Source of the DNA: CALMEE01 sp041748315
GTDB lineage: Bacteria; Planctomycetota; Planctomycetia; Pirellulales; Pirellulaceae
Direction of reading: 5' to 3'
DNA: 44,902 nucleotides
NCBI GenBank assembly: GCA_041748315.1
Contig: JBGTDM010000012.1
Coordinates: forward strand, 1-44,902
The position numbers were made by a program, and so were the translations under genes. Every line of letters begins with the position of its first letter. The first letter of the stretch is position 1. Below are positions 6,774 to 16,738 of the stretch, in pieces. The notes beneath the pieces were generated by a model that was given only the letters and a program-made list of their open reading frames with translations, had not been told where the DNA came from and did not search any database.

Positions 6774-8819
6774 TCATGCGGGGACTGTGATGGCTCGTTT
6801 TGCCGCATGGACAATCGCGTTAACCGTGATCCCAAAATGTTCGTACAACACTTCAGCCGGTGCGGATTCTCCGAAGCCAGTCATTCCGACGAACTCGCCA
6901 GTGCGTCCGATGTACTTGTCCCAGCCTTGCCGCAGACCCGCTTCGACGGCGACTCGCGCTGTGATTTTCTCGGGCAAAACCGACGCACAATACGCCTCGC
7001 CCTGCTGATCAAATAACTCAAAACAAGGCATGCTCACGACACGAGCATTGATTCCAGTCGTTCGAAGCTGTTCGGCAGCTTCCAGAGACAATTGGACTTC
7101 GCTTCCCGTGGCAAGCAAGATGACATTTGCTTCTGGAGTATCCAGTAGCACATAGCCACCCTTCAAGACCCCTTCGGCACTTCCCAAACCCTTACGATCA
7201 AGGACGGGGACGTTTTGGCGAGTGAGCACCAGCGCGGAGGGTGTATGTTGTAACTTCAAAGCAGCTTGATAAGCGAACACGACTTCGTTCGGGTCCGCCG
7301 GTCGAAATACCGCTAGATTTGGAATGGCTCGGCAGGCCGCTAAGTGTTCGATCGGCTGGTGGGTTGGACCATCCTCGCCCAAGCCGATTGAGTCGTGAGT
7401 CAAAATATAGAGCACCGGTCGTTTCATCAGTGCCGACAATCGCATTGCTGGACGCATGTAATCGGTGAATACGAAAAAGGTGGCAGCATACGAGCGCAGT
7501 CCACACAACGACAATCCATTGCAAATTGCAGCCATCGCATGTTCACGAATGCCAAAATGAAAGTTCCTCCCTCCGTAATCTCGGCAGGAAAAACTGCTTT
7601 CGCCCGCCCCTTCAATCATCGAGTTATTGGATCCGGCCAAGTCTGCGGAGCCACCCAACATCCAGGGGATATTTTTGGCGACCGCATTGAGCACGATGCC
7701 TGAGGCCTTGCGAGTTGCCATCCCTTTGGAACTGGATTCGAAATCAGGCAGATCGCGAGCCCACTCGCCGGGGAGTTCGCCTGACCAGATAAGTTCCAGT
7801 TCCCGAGCCTGCTCCGGGAACTCCTGCTGATACGTTGTCCATTCCGCGTGCCATTCGGAAAAGGCTTGCGGGCCTCGCACACCAATTCCCGTTGCAAAGT
7901 GTTCGCGGACTTCATCAGGGACAAAAAATTTAGCGTCGACTGGCCAATCGAAAAACTCTTTGGCTGCGGCGACTTCGGAGTCGCCCAATGGGGAACCGTG
8001 TGCCTCGGCTGTGTTCTGCTTGTTTGGAGCACCGTAGCCAATAATGCTGTGCAGAACAATCAAGGTCGGACGATCATCCGACTGCTTAAATTGTGTGACT
8101 GCGTGATCAATCGCGTCGAGGTCATTGGCATCTGCAACAGTCAAAACGTTCCAACCGAGTGCCGTAAAGCGATCGGCGACACGTTCGGAAAATGTCAAGT
8201 CCGTTGAGCCTTCAATGGTGATGCGATTGTCATCGTAGATCCAGCAAAGATTGGCCAGTTTAAGGTGACCGGCGAGCGAAGCAGCCTCGCAGCCGACCCC
8301 TTCCATTAGATCGCCATCACTACACAGGACATAGACATCGAAGTCAAACAGATTTGATCCGTTGCCATAACGGGCATTCATCCACTTGGCAGCGATGGCC
8401 ATGCCGACACTTGTTCCGATCCCCTGACCCAATGGACCGGTTGTCGTTTCAATTCCCGCAGCAACACCGTACTCGGGATGCCCCGCGCATGGCTGGTGAA
8501 GTTGACGAAAGTTCTGAATACTATCGAGTGTGATCGCCGGCTCGTCTGAGTCGTCGGATTGTTTCACGTTAGCCAGGTGGAGGACCGAGTACAAGAGCAT
8601 GGAAGCGTGGCCACAGGAAAGCACAAATCGATCACGCACCGGCCAGTGGGGATGATTTGGATCGAATTTAAGCGAGTCATTCCACAATTTGTACGCGAGA
8701 GGCGCTAACGCCATCGGCGTTCCTGGATGCCCGCTGTTTGCCTGCTGCACAGCGTCCATGGCAAGGGTGCGGATCGTGTTGATGGCAGTTTGTTGAATAT
8801 CCTGCAGCGTGGCTGACAT
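6774..8819 (-). CDS. tkt: Transketolase
   Basis: Thiamine-diphosphate enzyme moving two-carbon ketol units between sugar phosphates in the pentose phosphate pathway. It is 681 aa, full length. The N-terminal ThDP domain shows SGHPG (29-33), GPLGQG (128-133), SDGDLMEG (167-174) and DDNRIT (196-201). The central pyrimidine-binding domain shows FGIREHAMAA, with the conserved Glu, and the stretch HDSIGLGEDGPTHQP. The C-terminal domain follows. The ATG at 8819 starts close to the usual transketolase N-terminus. It is transcribed alone, convergent to the pst operon and the island. Confidence 0.96.
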   Translation of the reverse strand: MSATLQDIQQTAINTIRTLAMDAVQQANSGHPGTPMALAPLAYKLWNDSLKFDPNHPHWPVRDRFVLSCGHASMLLYSVLHLANVKQSDDSDEPAITLDSIQNFRQLHQPCAGHPEYGVAAGIETTTGPLGQGIGTSVGMAIAAKWMNARYGNGSNLFDFDVYVLCSDGDLMEGVGCEAASLAGHLKLANLCWIYDDNRITIEGSTDLTFSERVADRFTALGWNVLTVADANDLDAIDHAVTQFKQSDDRPTLIVLHSIIGYGAPNKQNTAEAHGSPLGDSEVAAAKEFFDWPVDAKFFVPDEVREHFATGIGVRGPQAFSEWHAEWTTYQQEFPEQARELELIWSGELPGEWARDLPDFESSSKGMATRKASGIVLNAVAKNIPWMLGGSADLAGSNNSMIEGAGESSFSCRDYGGRNFHFGIREHAMAAICNGLSLCGLRSYAATFFVFTDYMRPAMRLSALMKRPVLYILTHDSIGLGEDGPTHQPIEHLAACRAIPNLAVFRPADPNEVVFAYQAALKLQHTPSALVLTRQNVPVLDRKGLGSAEGVLKGGYVLLDTPEANVILLATGSEVQLSLEAAEQLRTTGINARVVSMPCFELFDQQGEAYCASVLPEKITARVAVEAGLRQGWDKYIGRTGEFVGMTGFGESAPAEVLYEHFGITVNAIVHAAKRAITVPA

Positions 8820-9135
8820 GTTTGCGAGTCCGTTGTAAGGTTTTAAGAAATCAGAAATGCGACAGGCGAATTTCGGCCAATGGGATCACACCAGTTTTAT
8901 CCAAGTCGGCGGCGCGCTGCAATGGTTGACGTCAATTTGTCGGGTTCAACACGTTAATTGGCCCAAGGATTCCGGATTCTGTGCAAATTGATTCGTAAAC
9001 GAACCGCTTAACTTTGACGACGGAGGCGTTTTGCCTTAAGTTAAAGATAGGCGGAAAGCTGAAAAAATGGCTTGACGACCTTGGTGTTGACCGGAGCCTG
9101 AAATATCGAGACCCGACGCGGGTCACTATTGAACC
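8820..9135. other. Intergenic between divergent tkt and the Tat-exported protein
   Basis: These 316 bases should carry the promoters of both flanking genes. No convincing -35/-10 pair, palindrome or small gene was identified. Confidence 0.5.
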
Positions 9136-10200
9136 ATGAAAATGAATCGCCGCAAAATGTTGTTATCTTCCGCAGCTTGTGGAACCATGCTTACGGCGCC
9201 TTTGCGCTTGGCGATGGCCGATCGGAAGCGATCGCCGAACGAGAAATCGCCCGCAGAGCTTTTCACTGTGGAAACGGACGAGGCCGTAAGGAAGGGGTTG
9301 GCGTATCTGGGTCGCCGGCAACTTTTAAGTGGAACGAACCGGGGCGCGTTTGGTAACTCGGGATATGCTGCCGGAGTCGCCGTTTGTGGATTGGCCGGAC
9401 TCGCATTCATGTGTGGTGGCCATGCGCCAAACGAAGGGCTGTACGGCAAGCATGTCGAACGTTGCATCGAATTTCTGCTCCGGCATACCAGGGACACCGG
9501 ATACATCGCTCGATCCGACAATCTGGCCCACGAGAATATGTACGGCCATGGGTTTGCCATGCTGTTTTTGGCGCAAGCGTACGGCATGACGTTGAAGGCC
9601 GAAATTGAACCGAAGCTGCGGCAATCGGTTGCAATGACTTGTAAGTGCCAAAACCCTGCCGGCGGATGGCGATATCAACCGACACCGACCGATGCAGATC
9701 TTTCGATCACCGTCTGCCAAATTATGGCGCTGCGCGCGGCTCGTGATGCCGGAATTCAAGTGCCGGATCATGTGCGCGAAAAGTGCATCGAATACGTTAA
9801 GAAAAGCCAAAACCCCAGCGATGGGAGCTTTCGCTATACGATCAACGGCCATTCCACATTTGCGATGACCGCTGCAGGGGTGACATCGCTGTACAGCGCG
9901 GGAATCTATGATGGCGAGCAGGTTGAAAAGGGACTCAAGTATTTGGCGGCAAGGAAACCACCAGGCACCGGAGAGAGTAATTACTATTTTTATGAGCATT
10001 ATTATGCAGTTCAAGCCATGTGGCATGCTGGCGGCGAGTACTGGAACGAATGGTATCCAGCAATCCGAGATGACCTGCTAAGAAAACAGGCGAGCGATGG
10101 TTCGTGGGCAGCTTCCATCGGAGGACCCGAATTCGGGGCTGCAATGGCATGCATTATTTTGCAGATCCCTTTAAACTTTATCCCCGTTTTTTCTCCGTAA
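9136..10200 (+). CDS. Tat-exported prenyltransferase/squalene-cyclase repeat protein
   Basis: This 354 aa protein begins with a twin-arginine type leader (NRRKMLLSSAACGTML) and is probably exported. The body consists of alpha/alpha-toroid repeats of the squalene-hopene cyclase and prenyltransferase type, with recurring GLAYL/GLKYL helices and QN-x4-GGW or GSF turns (for example QNPAGGWRYQ, QNPSDGSFRY and QASDGSWAAS). The acidic DXDD motif of true cyclases was not seen; DADLS is the nearest. A catalytic cyclase role is therefore not supported. Proteins of this class are frequent in planctomycetes, with unknown role. It is a single gene between tkt and the kinase. Confidence 0.8.
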   Translation: MKMNRRKMLLSSAACGTMLTAPLRLAMADRKRSPNEKSPAELFTVETDEAVRKGLAYLGRRQLLSGTNRGAFGNSGYAAGVAVCGLAGLAFMCGGHAPNEGLYGKHVERCIEFLLRHTRDTGYIARSDNLAHENMYGHGFAMLFLAQAYGMTLKAEIEPKLRQSVAMTCKCQNPAGGWRYQPTPTDADLSITVCQIMALRAARDAGIQVPDHVREKCIEYVKKSQNPSDGSFRYTINGHSTFAMTAAGVTSLYSAGIYDGEQVEKGLKYLAARKPPGTGESNYYFYEHYYAVQAMWHAGGEYWNEWYPAIRDDLLRKQASDGSWAASIGGPEFGAAMACIILQIPLNFIPVFSP

Positions 10201-10312
10201 TCGATTGGCTCAACAGCGGCAGTACAATCGAGGTTCAGCGATTGTGTTGTCCTTCATGGTGAAGCATGATGGCGACGTCGTTTAATACAGATCGCACGGT
10301 GCCATTCTGCCG

Positions 10313-12085
10313 GTGAACCGATGGAACAATCCGATGGATCCGAATGATGATCGGCTCGACGAACTCATTGATGGGTACTTGAACCATCTACAGACAAAGG
10401 GTCTCGATGAGGCAGCAGATCGCCAATTGCGCGGGGAACTGGTCGCTGCCAATCCCCACTTGCGTCGGGCGCTGGACGATTTTTTTGAAATGCACGATCG
10501 CGTCCAGGGGTTCGCGATTCGCAAAAACGCCGGTAGCCCATTCTCGGATAACGAAACGCACGGCAAACATCAACAGATTGTGAGATTCGAGGAACCCGTC
10601 GCGGGACGGCAATTCGGTGATTACGAGATCATCAAATTGATTGCTCGAGGCGGAATGGGTGTCGTCTATCAGGCTCGCCAATTGAGTTTAAATCGCATCG
10701 TTGCCTTGAAAATGATTTTAGCTGGCGAATGGGCGAGTGACGAGGACATCCGTCGGTTTCAGACCGAGGCCGAGGCCGCTGCCAAACTGGATCATCCCTA
10801 TATTGTGCCAATCTTTGAAGTGGGTCGTTGTCAAGAACAACGTTACTTTTCTATGGCCTATGTCGATGGTCCATGCCTTGCCGATGAGATCGAACAACGG
10901 CGGTTTTCCCCAACGGAAGCGGCGGAATTGATGATGAAGGTCGCATTCGCCATGGCTTACGCGCATGAACAGGGGATCATTCATCGTGACCTGAAACCGG
11001 GCAATATCCTCCTGCAACCGCGAGATGCCGAATCATCGACAGCGCAGACGGCATTCGCAACACTCCAATCGAATCTGGAAAAATCGCGTTACAGCGCCTT
11101 GTCCTATCAGCCGAAAATCACCGATTTTGGATTGGCAAAACGACTCGATGGGGAATTCGAGCTGACTGCGGCAGGGCAAATTGTTGGAACTCCTGGATTT
11201 ATGTCGCCCGAGCAGGCAAGTGGTCGCATGGACCAGGTCGATTCACGGTCGGATGTCTATGCGATCGGTGCAATTTTGTATGCCATGTTGACTGGAAAGT
11301 CTCCACATCATCGTGAGAACAAAATTGAAACGATCATGCACACCATTCACGAAGAGCCTGTCGATGCGCGCGAATTGAATCGTAAACTTCAGAAACCGTT
11401 GACGACAATCGTGCATAAATGTCTGGAGAAGGATCGCAACCAAAGATATCAGTCGGCGCGCGAGGTCGGCGACGACCTGCAACGCTGGTTACAGCGGGAA
11501 CCCATCGTCGCTCAACCGGCACCATGGTGGGCCAGAGTCTGGCGATGGACTCGCCAACGCCCGGCACTTGCAGTCACACTGGCATCGCTGGCTATCTTTT
11601 ATTTGAGCTACCTCACCAGCATGTTCTTGATTTGGCCTGGTAAAGAACCGACGTCTGCGGTTCAATTCGTTTCCGGTCTCGTGTTGTTTTGGCTGGGCAT
11701 CGCCACGCTATTTCAGGCCGTGGTCAAACGAGTGGATGAAACATGGGGCGAGCGATTGACCTATCTCTGGGCCTCGCTCGATGTCGTGATGTTCACCGCG
11801 ATTTTGGGAACTGCACGAGGGGCCGAAAGTCCAGCGCTCGTCGTCTATCTGGTACTGGTCGCTGGAACAGGATTGCGATACCGAATCGGTCTCGTTTGGA
11901 TGGTGTGTGGCGTCAGCCTGTTGGGGTATGCCTTCTTGCTTGTTCGATCCAACTGGTTAGCCGCTGACTCCCAAATCTCGCCTAGCGCTCCCATTTACTT
12001 TACTGCGTGTTTGGTGATTACCGCATTGGTCATGCATATCCTACTGTGGCGGCTACGACAGTTGTCCAGCATGGGGCGTGGCTAG
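10313..12085 (+). CDS. Membrane Ser/Thr protein kinase
   Basis: Hanks-type kinase of 590 aa. An N-terminal helical region of about 100 residues precedes the kinase domain. Motifs are the glycine loop ARGGMGVVY (111-119), catalytic Lys133, HRDLKPGN (224-231), DFG (271-273) and GTPGFMSPE (292-300), so it should be active. A stretch of about 35 residues inserted between the catalytic loop and DFG is rich in Ser, Thr and Gln. After residue 400 there is a membrane domain of about six helices with short loops in place of a PASTA or WD sensor domain. The start at 10313 is GTG; an ATG at 10334 is the alternative. No partner phosphatase is nearby. The next gene is a lone receiver on the opposite strand. 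The stimulus is unknown. Confidence 0.88.
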   Translation: MNRWNNPMDPNDDRLDELIDGYLNHLQTKGLDEAADRQLRGELVAANPHLRRALDDFFEMHDRVQGFAIRKNAGSPFSDNETHGKHQQIVRFEEPVAGRQFGDYEIIKLIARGGMGVVYQARQLSLNRIVALKMILAGEWASDEDIRRFQTEAEAAAKLDHPYIVPIFEVGRCQEQRYFSMAYVDGPCLADEIEQRRFSPTEAAELMMKVAFAMAYAHEQGIIHRDLKPGNILLQPRDAESSTAQTAFATLQSNLEKSRYSALSYQPKITDFGLAKRLDGEFELTAAGQIVGTPGFMSPEQASGRMDQVDSRSDVYAIGAILYAMLTGKSPHHRENKIETIMHTIHEEPVDARELNRKLQKPLTTIVHKCLEKDRNQRYQSAREVGDDLQRWLQREPIVAQPAPWWARVWRWTRQRPALAVTLASLAIFYLSYLTSMFLIWPGKEPTSAVQFVSGLVLFWLGIATLFQAVVKRVDETWGERLTYLWASLDVVMFTAILGTARGAESPALVVYLVLVAGTGLRYRIGLVWMVCGVSLLGYAFLLVRSNWLAADSQISPSAPIYFTACLVITALVMHILLWRLRQLSSMGRG

Positions 12086-12119
12086 CAAGAAACGCTTTGT
12101 ACACTCGCGGCAAACGAAA

Positions 12120-12554
12120 TTAATCCGCCGGGCCGGCATCTTCAAGTGACTTGTTGATCAGTAACAGCAAGGTATTGGGATCGTAGGGCTTTTTGAGGAA
12201 AAACTGACAACCAGCAAAACGGCTTTGCCGTACGATGTCGTCACGACCGATACCACTGATCACAATAATTGGGATATCGGCGGTTTGTGCATGGTCTGCC
12301 AATCGTTGACAAAGATCCAATCCACTTCCGTCGGGCAGCATTACATCCAGCAGAATTACGTCGGGATGCTCCGATTTCGCGAGGCGGAATCCCCCATCGC
12401 AAGTTGTTGTCGAGAGGACTTTGAACCCTTGCTGCTTAAGTCCATTTTCCAAAAAATCGACCTGGATCGGATCGTCTTCAATCAACAAAACGGTGCTGTT
12501 GTCAGTGCGGACATCAGTCTGCGGCTGGAGACAGGAAAAAGTTTGACTTTCCAT
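12120..12554 (-). CDS. Single-domain response regulator
   Basis: This CheY-like receiver of about 144 aa has no output domain. It shows the acidic pair in LIEDD, the phosphoacceptor Asp in VILLDVMLPDGSG, the switch region VISG and the conserved Lys in FLKKPYD. A short nonconserved leader of about 20 residues precedes the domain. An upstream TTG at 12614 is possible, but the ATG at 12554 is favoured. No histidine kinase is in the window, so its partner is unknown. It is convergent with the Ser/Thr kinase gene. Confidence 0.88.
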   Translation of the reverse strand: MESQTFSCLQPQTDVRTDNSTVLLIEDDPIQVDFLENGLKQQGFKVLSTTTCDGGFRLAKSEHPDVILLDVMLPDGSGLDLCQRLADHAQTADIPIIVISGIGRDDIVRQSRFAGCQFFLKKPYDPNTLLLLINKSLEDAGPAD

Positions 12555-13033
12555 ATTGGTGCTCGTTTGTCTGTTGCGAATTAGATTGGACCGTGTAGAA
12601 ACCAGCCAATGCAAAAGTCGTTTAGTTTTCTAGCAAATCTTCTAGGCGGAGCGTGTTGAAAAACGTCGGAAATGCGAAAGATGTGTTTTGGTCGCCGTTG
12701 AGATGGCTGGGGCGAGAGGTTTTTAGTGGCCAAGTCAAACTTGGATCATGTTTTAAAGTTTGTCAATTATCTTCTCGGGTGAATCTTGAGAAAGACTTCG
12801 GAAGGAATGCGTTGGGTGGAATACACGCATCGAATCAAATTTGAGGCGCTTGCCAACCGATGAGATCCGGAGTCAAAATTGCGAAAACCAATACAGGTGA
12901 ACAATTGACCGCCACCTGCCAAATCGCAACGCAAATCTATTGAGACGCCAGGAGAAACGGATCATCGTCAACGTCAAACCGTGTCTCCTCGATTCGTTTC
13001 GACTCACCCGTTCAACGTTGACCAATCACGGGT
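12555..13033. other. Intergenic, no gene recognised
   Basis: These bases lie between the receiver and smpB, both on the minus strand. A 63-codon open frame at 12653-12844 has no ribosome site or family resemblance. No tRNA, tmRNA or clear terminator was found. Confidence 0.45.
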
Positions 13034-13543
13034 CTAACGGCCATAGTGCTTTTGCGCTCGATCCAGTTGGCGTCGGGTATCAGCATCCTTAAGCGACTGA
13101 CGTTTGTCATGCAGTTTTTTACCGCGTCCAACGCCGACCAGCAGTTTGGCAATCCCGCGTTCGTTGAAAAACATACGAAGCGGGATAAGTGTCAGCCCTC
13201 TTTCCTTTGCGCGTTCAGCAAGCTTTTCAAGTTGCCGCCGATGTACCAGCAGTTTGCGGGCGCGTTGCGTGTCGTGATTCCACATGTTGGCCTGCCGGTA
13301 CTCGGAAATATCGGCGCCAATTAACCAAAGCTCATGATCGCGATATCGCACATAGGCCTCGTCCAACGACAAGTGTCCACTGCGCAAGCTCTTGACTTCG
13401 CTTCCGAATAGAACGATTCCACATTCAATTTTCTCGATGATTTCATATCGATGGCTGGCGCGCCGGTTTTGCGCAATTAGTTTGTGTGGATCCTCCTGTT
13501 TTTTCTTTGAGGCTGCCTTTGAATTGTCTTTCTTCTTCGCCAT
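13034..13543 (-). CDS. smpB: SsrA-binding protein SmpB
   Basis: SmpB binds tmRNA and brings it to stalled ribosomes for trans-translation. The core starts at QNRRASHRYEI (about residue 25) and contains the characteristic GSEVKSLR, LDEAYVR and RKLLVHR stretches, ending with the basic tail KHYGR. The 169 aa length is slightly above average because of a Lys-rich N-terminal extension of about 20 residues (MAKKKDNSKAASKKK). The tmRNA gene was not found in the window. Confidence 0.96.
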   Translation of the reverse strand: MAKKKDNSKAASKKKQEDPHKLIAQNRRASHRYEIIEKIECGIVLFGSEVKSLRSGHLSLDEAYVRYRDHELWLIGADISEYRQANMWNHDTQRARKLLVHRRQLEKLAERAKERGLTLIPLRMFFNERGIAKLLVGVGRGKKLHDKRQSLKDADTRRQLDRAQKHYGR

Positions 13544-13900
13544 GTCCGATGTTCTTTAGAATCGAATCTCTCGTCGGACTCCTTGTTGAGCCCACGTCAC
13601 AGAATCCCCGCCACACTCAATGATAAAATTAATGAAACCGTTCAAGAAAGCTAAAACGATGCGTTATGGAAATTCATCGTCCCTAAACCATCGTTGCCGG
13701 AAGTCTCTTTGCACTGAAGTTAACTGACTTTTTTATCCCCGGTCCAGCTTGAGGTTAGATTTGTGCCAATCTTTTGTCTACAATCATATCGTGCGGCGGA
13801 TCGGGATCACTGCGCTTCGGCACCCAGTCGCTTCAGTTGCCTTTAATCATACCACCATCGACAATCTAGCGTAACTTACAACTTATAGAAACTGGACCTC
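13544..13900. other. Intergenic between divergent smpB and lipA
   Basis: These 357 bases must hold promoters for both genes. AT-rich patches occur at about 13620-13640 and 13730-13790, including TACAAT at 13779-13784, but no well-spaced -35 element was found. No RNA gene was recognised. Confidence 0.45.
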
Positions 13901-14842
13901 ATGGCGGATTTACTTCCAATCATAAAACAATCAGCCTCGAATTGCGAATCGGCATTCGCCGAGGACGCTCGGCTCGTCAAGCGATTGCCTCGCTGGTTGC
14001 GTCGCGAAGTTCCCAAGGGGAACGCCAATCATTTCACCGCGACGTTAATGGACGAGCTTGGGCTCGAAACGGTCTGCGATAATGCCAAGTGTCCCAATCG
14101 GATGGAGTGCTACTCGCAACAAACGGCAACGTTCATGATCTTGGGAAACATTTGTACCCGTCCGTGTGGATTTTGTGCGGTGAAACGAGGTCGTCCCACC
14201 GCTGCCGCACCAGATGAACCAGCACGATTGGCGGAGGCTGCCTTTCGCATGGGACTCAAGCATGTCGTGATCACCTCGGTTACTCGCGATGATATGACCG
14301 ATGGTGGAGCACAACATTATGTCGATTGTATCGATGCAGTCCGAAAGAAATGTAACGCAACGGTCGAGGTCTTGACCCCCGATTTTGTCCATAACAAATT
14401 GGCGCTTGATCTGGTTGCAAAAGCCAGGCCGGACGTATTTAACCACAACACGGAAACCGTTCCTCGGCTCTATCGCCGCGTTCGTGGACCCAAGTCCGAT
14501 TACCAATGGACTCTCGGTTTACTTCGACGAGTCAAAGAGGTGGATCCGAGTATCAAAACCAAGAGCGGGTTGATGCTGGGTTTGGGAGAAACGCAAGAGG
14601 AAATCCTGGATGTTCTGGCCGATCTTCGGGGTGTTGATTGCGATTTCCTGACGCTCGGACAGTACCTGCAGCCTGCCGAGGATCGTTACCTGCCGGTCGT
14701 GCGATATCTTCCCCCGGCGGAGTTTGCCGAACTGGGGGAAATCGGCAAACGATTAGGGTTTGTCAAAGTCGCCAGTGGACCGTTTGTAAGAAGCAGTTAT
14801 CACGCTCGCGACATGGCAGAAACGGAATTGCCATCTCGGTAA
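13901..14842 (+). CDS. lipA: Lipoyl synthase
   Basis: This radical-SAM enzyme inserts two sulfur atoms into octanoyl groups on lipoyl-carrier proteins. Both 4Fe-4S binding sets are present: the auxiliary cluster cysteines 59, 64 and 70 (CDNAKCPNRMEC), and the radical-SAM cysteines 85, 89 and 92 (CTRPCGFC). The late serine motif that ligates the auxiliary cluster is visible in FVRSSYHA. The length of 313 aa is normal. No lipB or lipoate ligase lies in the window, so the octanoyl donor pathway is not visible here. Confidence 0.97.
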   Translation: MADLLPIIKQSASNCESAFAEDARLVKRLPRWLRREVPKGNANHFTATLMDELGLETVCDNAKCPNRMECYSQQTATFMILGNICTRPCGFCAVKRGRPTAAAPDEPARLAEAAFRMGLKHVVITSVTRDDMTDGGAQHYVDCIDAVRKKCNATVEVLTPDFVHNKLALDLVAKARPDVFNHNTETVPRLYRRVRGPKSDYQWTLGLLRRVKEVDPSIKTKSGLMLGLGETQEEILDVLADLRGVDCDFLTLGQYLQPAEDRYLPVVRYLPPAEFAELGEIGKRLGFVKVASGPFVRSSYHARDMAETELPSR

Positions 14843-15028
14843 TTGCCTGCAATCGCAGGTCAACCAAACTTGGTATGGCATTTCTTTATGATCAATCCGT
14901 AATCGACACCGATTGTTGCTTGTCTCATGAACGGCTCTCGATGCCAATCCGTGGATCGTCGCTGCAACTCGCATCGAATTTTCGGTTGGTTGATTCCATT
15001 TGGTAATTGGATGGACCCTGATCCCTGA

Positions 15029-15982
15029 TTAACTCAGATGAACTTGCTGCTGTTTTGATTCGACTCGGTCGAGCCAACCATAGCGATCTTCGGTCGTCCC
15101 ATTAAACAACCCAAAAAACTCTTGCTGAATCCGTTTCGTGATCGGCCCGGGTTTGCGGTCCCCAACAGGAAGTTGGTCAACCGAGCGGATGGGGGTCACC
15201 TCGGCAGCCGTTCCAGTAAAAAAAACTTCATCGGCAATATAGAGCATTTCTCTCGGCAGCTTTTGCTCGATGACTCGAATCTCCAACTGCTCGGCGATTC
15301 GGCAAACGGTGTCCCGTGTAATGCCACTCAAAATGGACGATGCCAAAGGTGGCGTGTAAATGATTCCATCGCGAACTAAAAACAGGTTTTCACCGGAGCC
15401 TTCGCTGATGGTCCCATCCGCACCGACCGAGATCCCTTCGACATAACCGTGCCGCTGTGCTTCGGTCACAATCAATTGTGCATTGAGATAGTGTCCGCCC
15501 GCCTTACTCAATACGGGAATCGATGCACTTGTCGTGCGGTTCCACGACGAAACACAAACATCAATTCCGTTTTCCAAACCTTCGGCACCCAAATACGGTG
15601 CCCATTCAAAGGCCGCAACAAAACACTCGACTTGGCATTTTCCAAGTGGATTTAGGCCAAGTGCTCCTTCACCGAAAAACATTAAGGGGCGGATATAAGC
15701 ATTCGTCAGACGATTCTCCCAGATGACTGCATGACACGCGTCGCGTAATTCGGAAATCGATCGACCATGGTCCATCCGGTAAATCTTCGCCGAATCCATG
15801 AGGCGCCGCAGATGGTCATCCAAGCGAAAAATGGTTGGTCCCTGTGGGGTATCATACGCTCGTAACCCTTCGAAAACACTACTTCCGTAATGGACCACAT
15901 GCGACATGACATGGAGTGTCGCATCCTTCCAACTAATCAATTTGCCGTTTCGCCAAATAAACTGCGTCGGTTTAATTCCCAT
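15029..15982 (-). CDS. ilvE: Branched-chain amino acid aminotransferase
   Basis: A PLP fold-type IV aminotransferase that transfers amino groups for Leu, Ile and Val synthesis or breakdown. The N-terminus has the family stretch HYGSSVFEGLRAY. The PLP Lys is Lys160 in SKAGGHYLNAQL, followed by the cofactor-phosphate region SEGSGENLFLV, and the C-terminal FFTGTAAEVTPI matches BCAT rather than D-amino acid transaminase or aminodeoxychorismate lyase. The length of 317 aa is typical of the short bacterial type. It is convergent with lipA and divergent from the DinB-fold gene. Confidence 0.95.
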   Translation of the reverse strand: MGIKPTQFIWRNGKLISWKDATLHVMSHVVHYGSSVFEGLRAYDTPQGPTIFRLDDHLRRLMDSAKIYRMDHGRSISELRDACHAVIWENRLTNAYIRPLMFFGEGALGLNPLGKCQVECFVAAFEWAPYLGAEGLENGIDVCVSSWNRTTSASIPVLSKAGGHYLNAQLIVTEAQRHGYVEGISVGADGTISEGSGENLFLVRDGIIYTPPLASSILSGITRDTVCRIAEQLEIRVIEQKLPREMLYIADEVFFTGTAAEVTPIRSVDQLPVGDRKPGPITKRIQQEFFGLFNGTTEDRYGWLDRVESKQQQVHLS

Positions 15983-16117
15983 TCAAACTCCCTTGCAACG
16001 AGTTGTTTCTGAATCTGTCGAGCTCAATCGGGTTCGAACACGATGTCTGCTTACGATCTGCCCATGTTGTTTTATACAATGAAGTGAGTGGCAACAACCA
16101 GTTTCTACAGTTCACCG

Positions 16118-16639
16118 ATGATGCACGAGCGCAAACTTTTCGAGTCACTGCAACGGTTTCCAAATATTTTGTCAGCCGCTACCCGCAGCATTTCGCCAGA
16201 AGATCGGCTATGGAAGCCCGCATCGGGAAACTGGTCAATTCACGAAATTGTCTGCCATTTAGCGGATGAAGAGGACTTTGATTTCCCGGTGCGCCTGAAG
16301 CTGACACTCGATCTGTCCAATGTTGCCTGGCCCCCAGTGGACCCGGTCGGCTGGGCCATCGAGCGGGATTATCAGTCAATGTCGTTTGACGAACAACTCC
16401 AACGATTTCTGGCAATCCGTGCTGAATCGTTGGCTTGGCTCGCATCGCTAGACAACCCTTCGTGGGAACATGCCTATCAACACCCCAAGCTCGGTCCAGT
16501 TCGAGCCGGTGATTTATTAGCGGCCTGGGCGGCACATGACTGGTTGCATCTGCGGCAGATCAGCAAACGTTGTTTCGAGATGATCGAACGAGATGGTTTG
16601 CCATTCGTCACGGCTTACGCTGGTGAATGGGGTGCATAG
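16118..16639 (+). CDS. DinB-fold (YfiT/DinB-like) putative metal-dependent protein
   Basis: About 173 aa with the four-helix DinB arrangement. The metal-ligand pattern is recognisable: one His in WSIHEIVCHLADEE and a second pair in AAHDWLHLRQI. The family includes thiol-dependent S-transferases and proteins of unknown role, and sequence alone does not choose between them. The start is uncertain: ATG 16118 fits the family N-terminus, while a GTG at 16088 would add ten residues. It is a single gene divergent from ilvE. Confidence 0.75.
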   Translation: MMHERKLFESLQRFPNILSAATRSISPEDRLWKPASGNWSIHEIVCHLADEEDFDFPVRLKLTLDLSNVAWPPVDPVGWAIERDYQSMSFDEQLQRFLAIRAESLAWLASLDNPSWEHAYQHPKLGPVRAGDLLAAWAAHDWLHLRQISKRCFEMIERDGLPFVTAYAGEWGA

Positions 16640-16738
16640 TTTTCCCCTCATTGATTTAGCTGGCGCGAATGACTGTCGCTCGACGCAAATGAGCGTTTAA
16701 CCCTTTTGCTCAGCCAACCATCGACGTTTCTCGGCGCT

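Noticed and set aside
12120..12614. TTG start for the receiver at 12614
   Set aside because: The ATG at 12554 gives a sensible short leader before the receiver domain.
12653..12844. 63-codon open frame between the receiver and smpB
   Set aside because: No ribosome site and no family resemblance.
13749..13784. TTGAGG and TACAAT as the lipA promoter
   Set aside because: The spacer is 24 bases, too long for a sigma-70 promoter.
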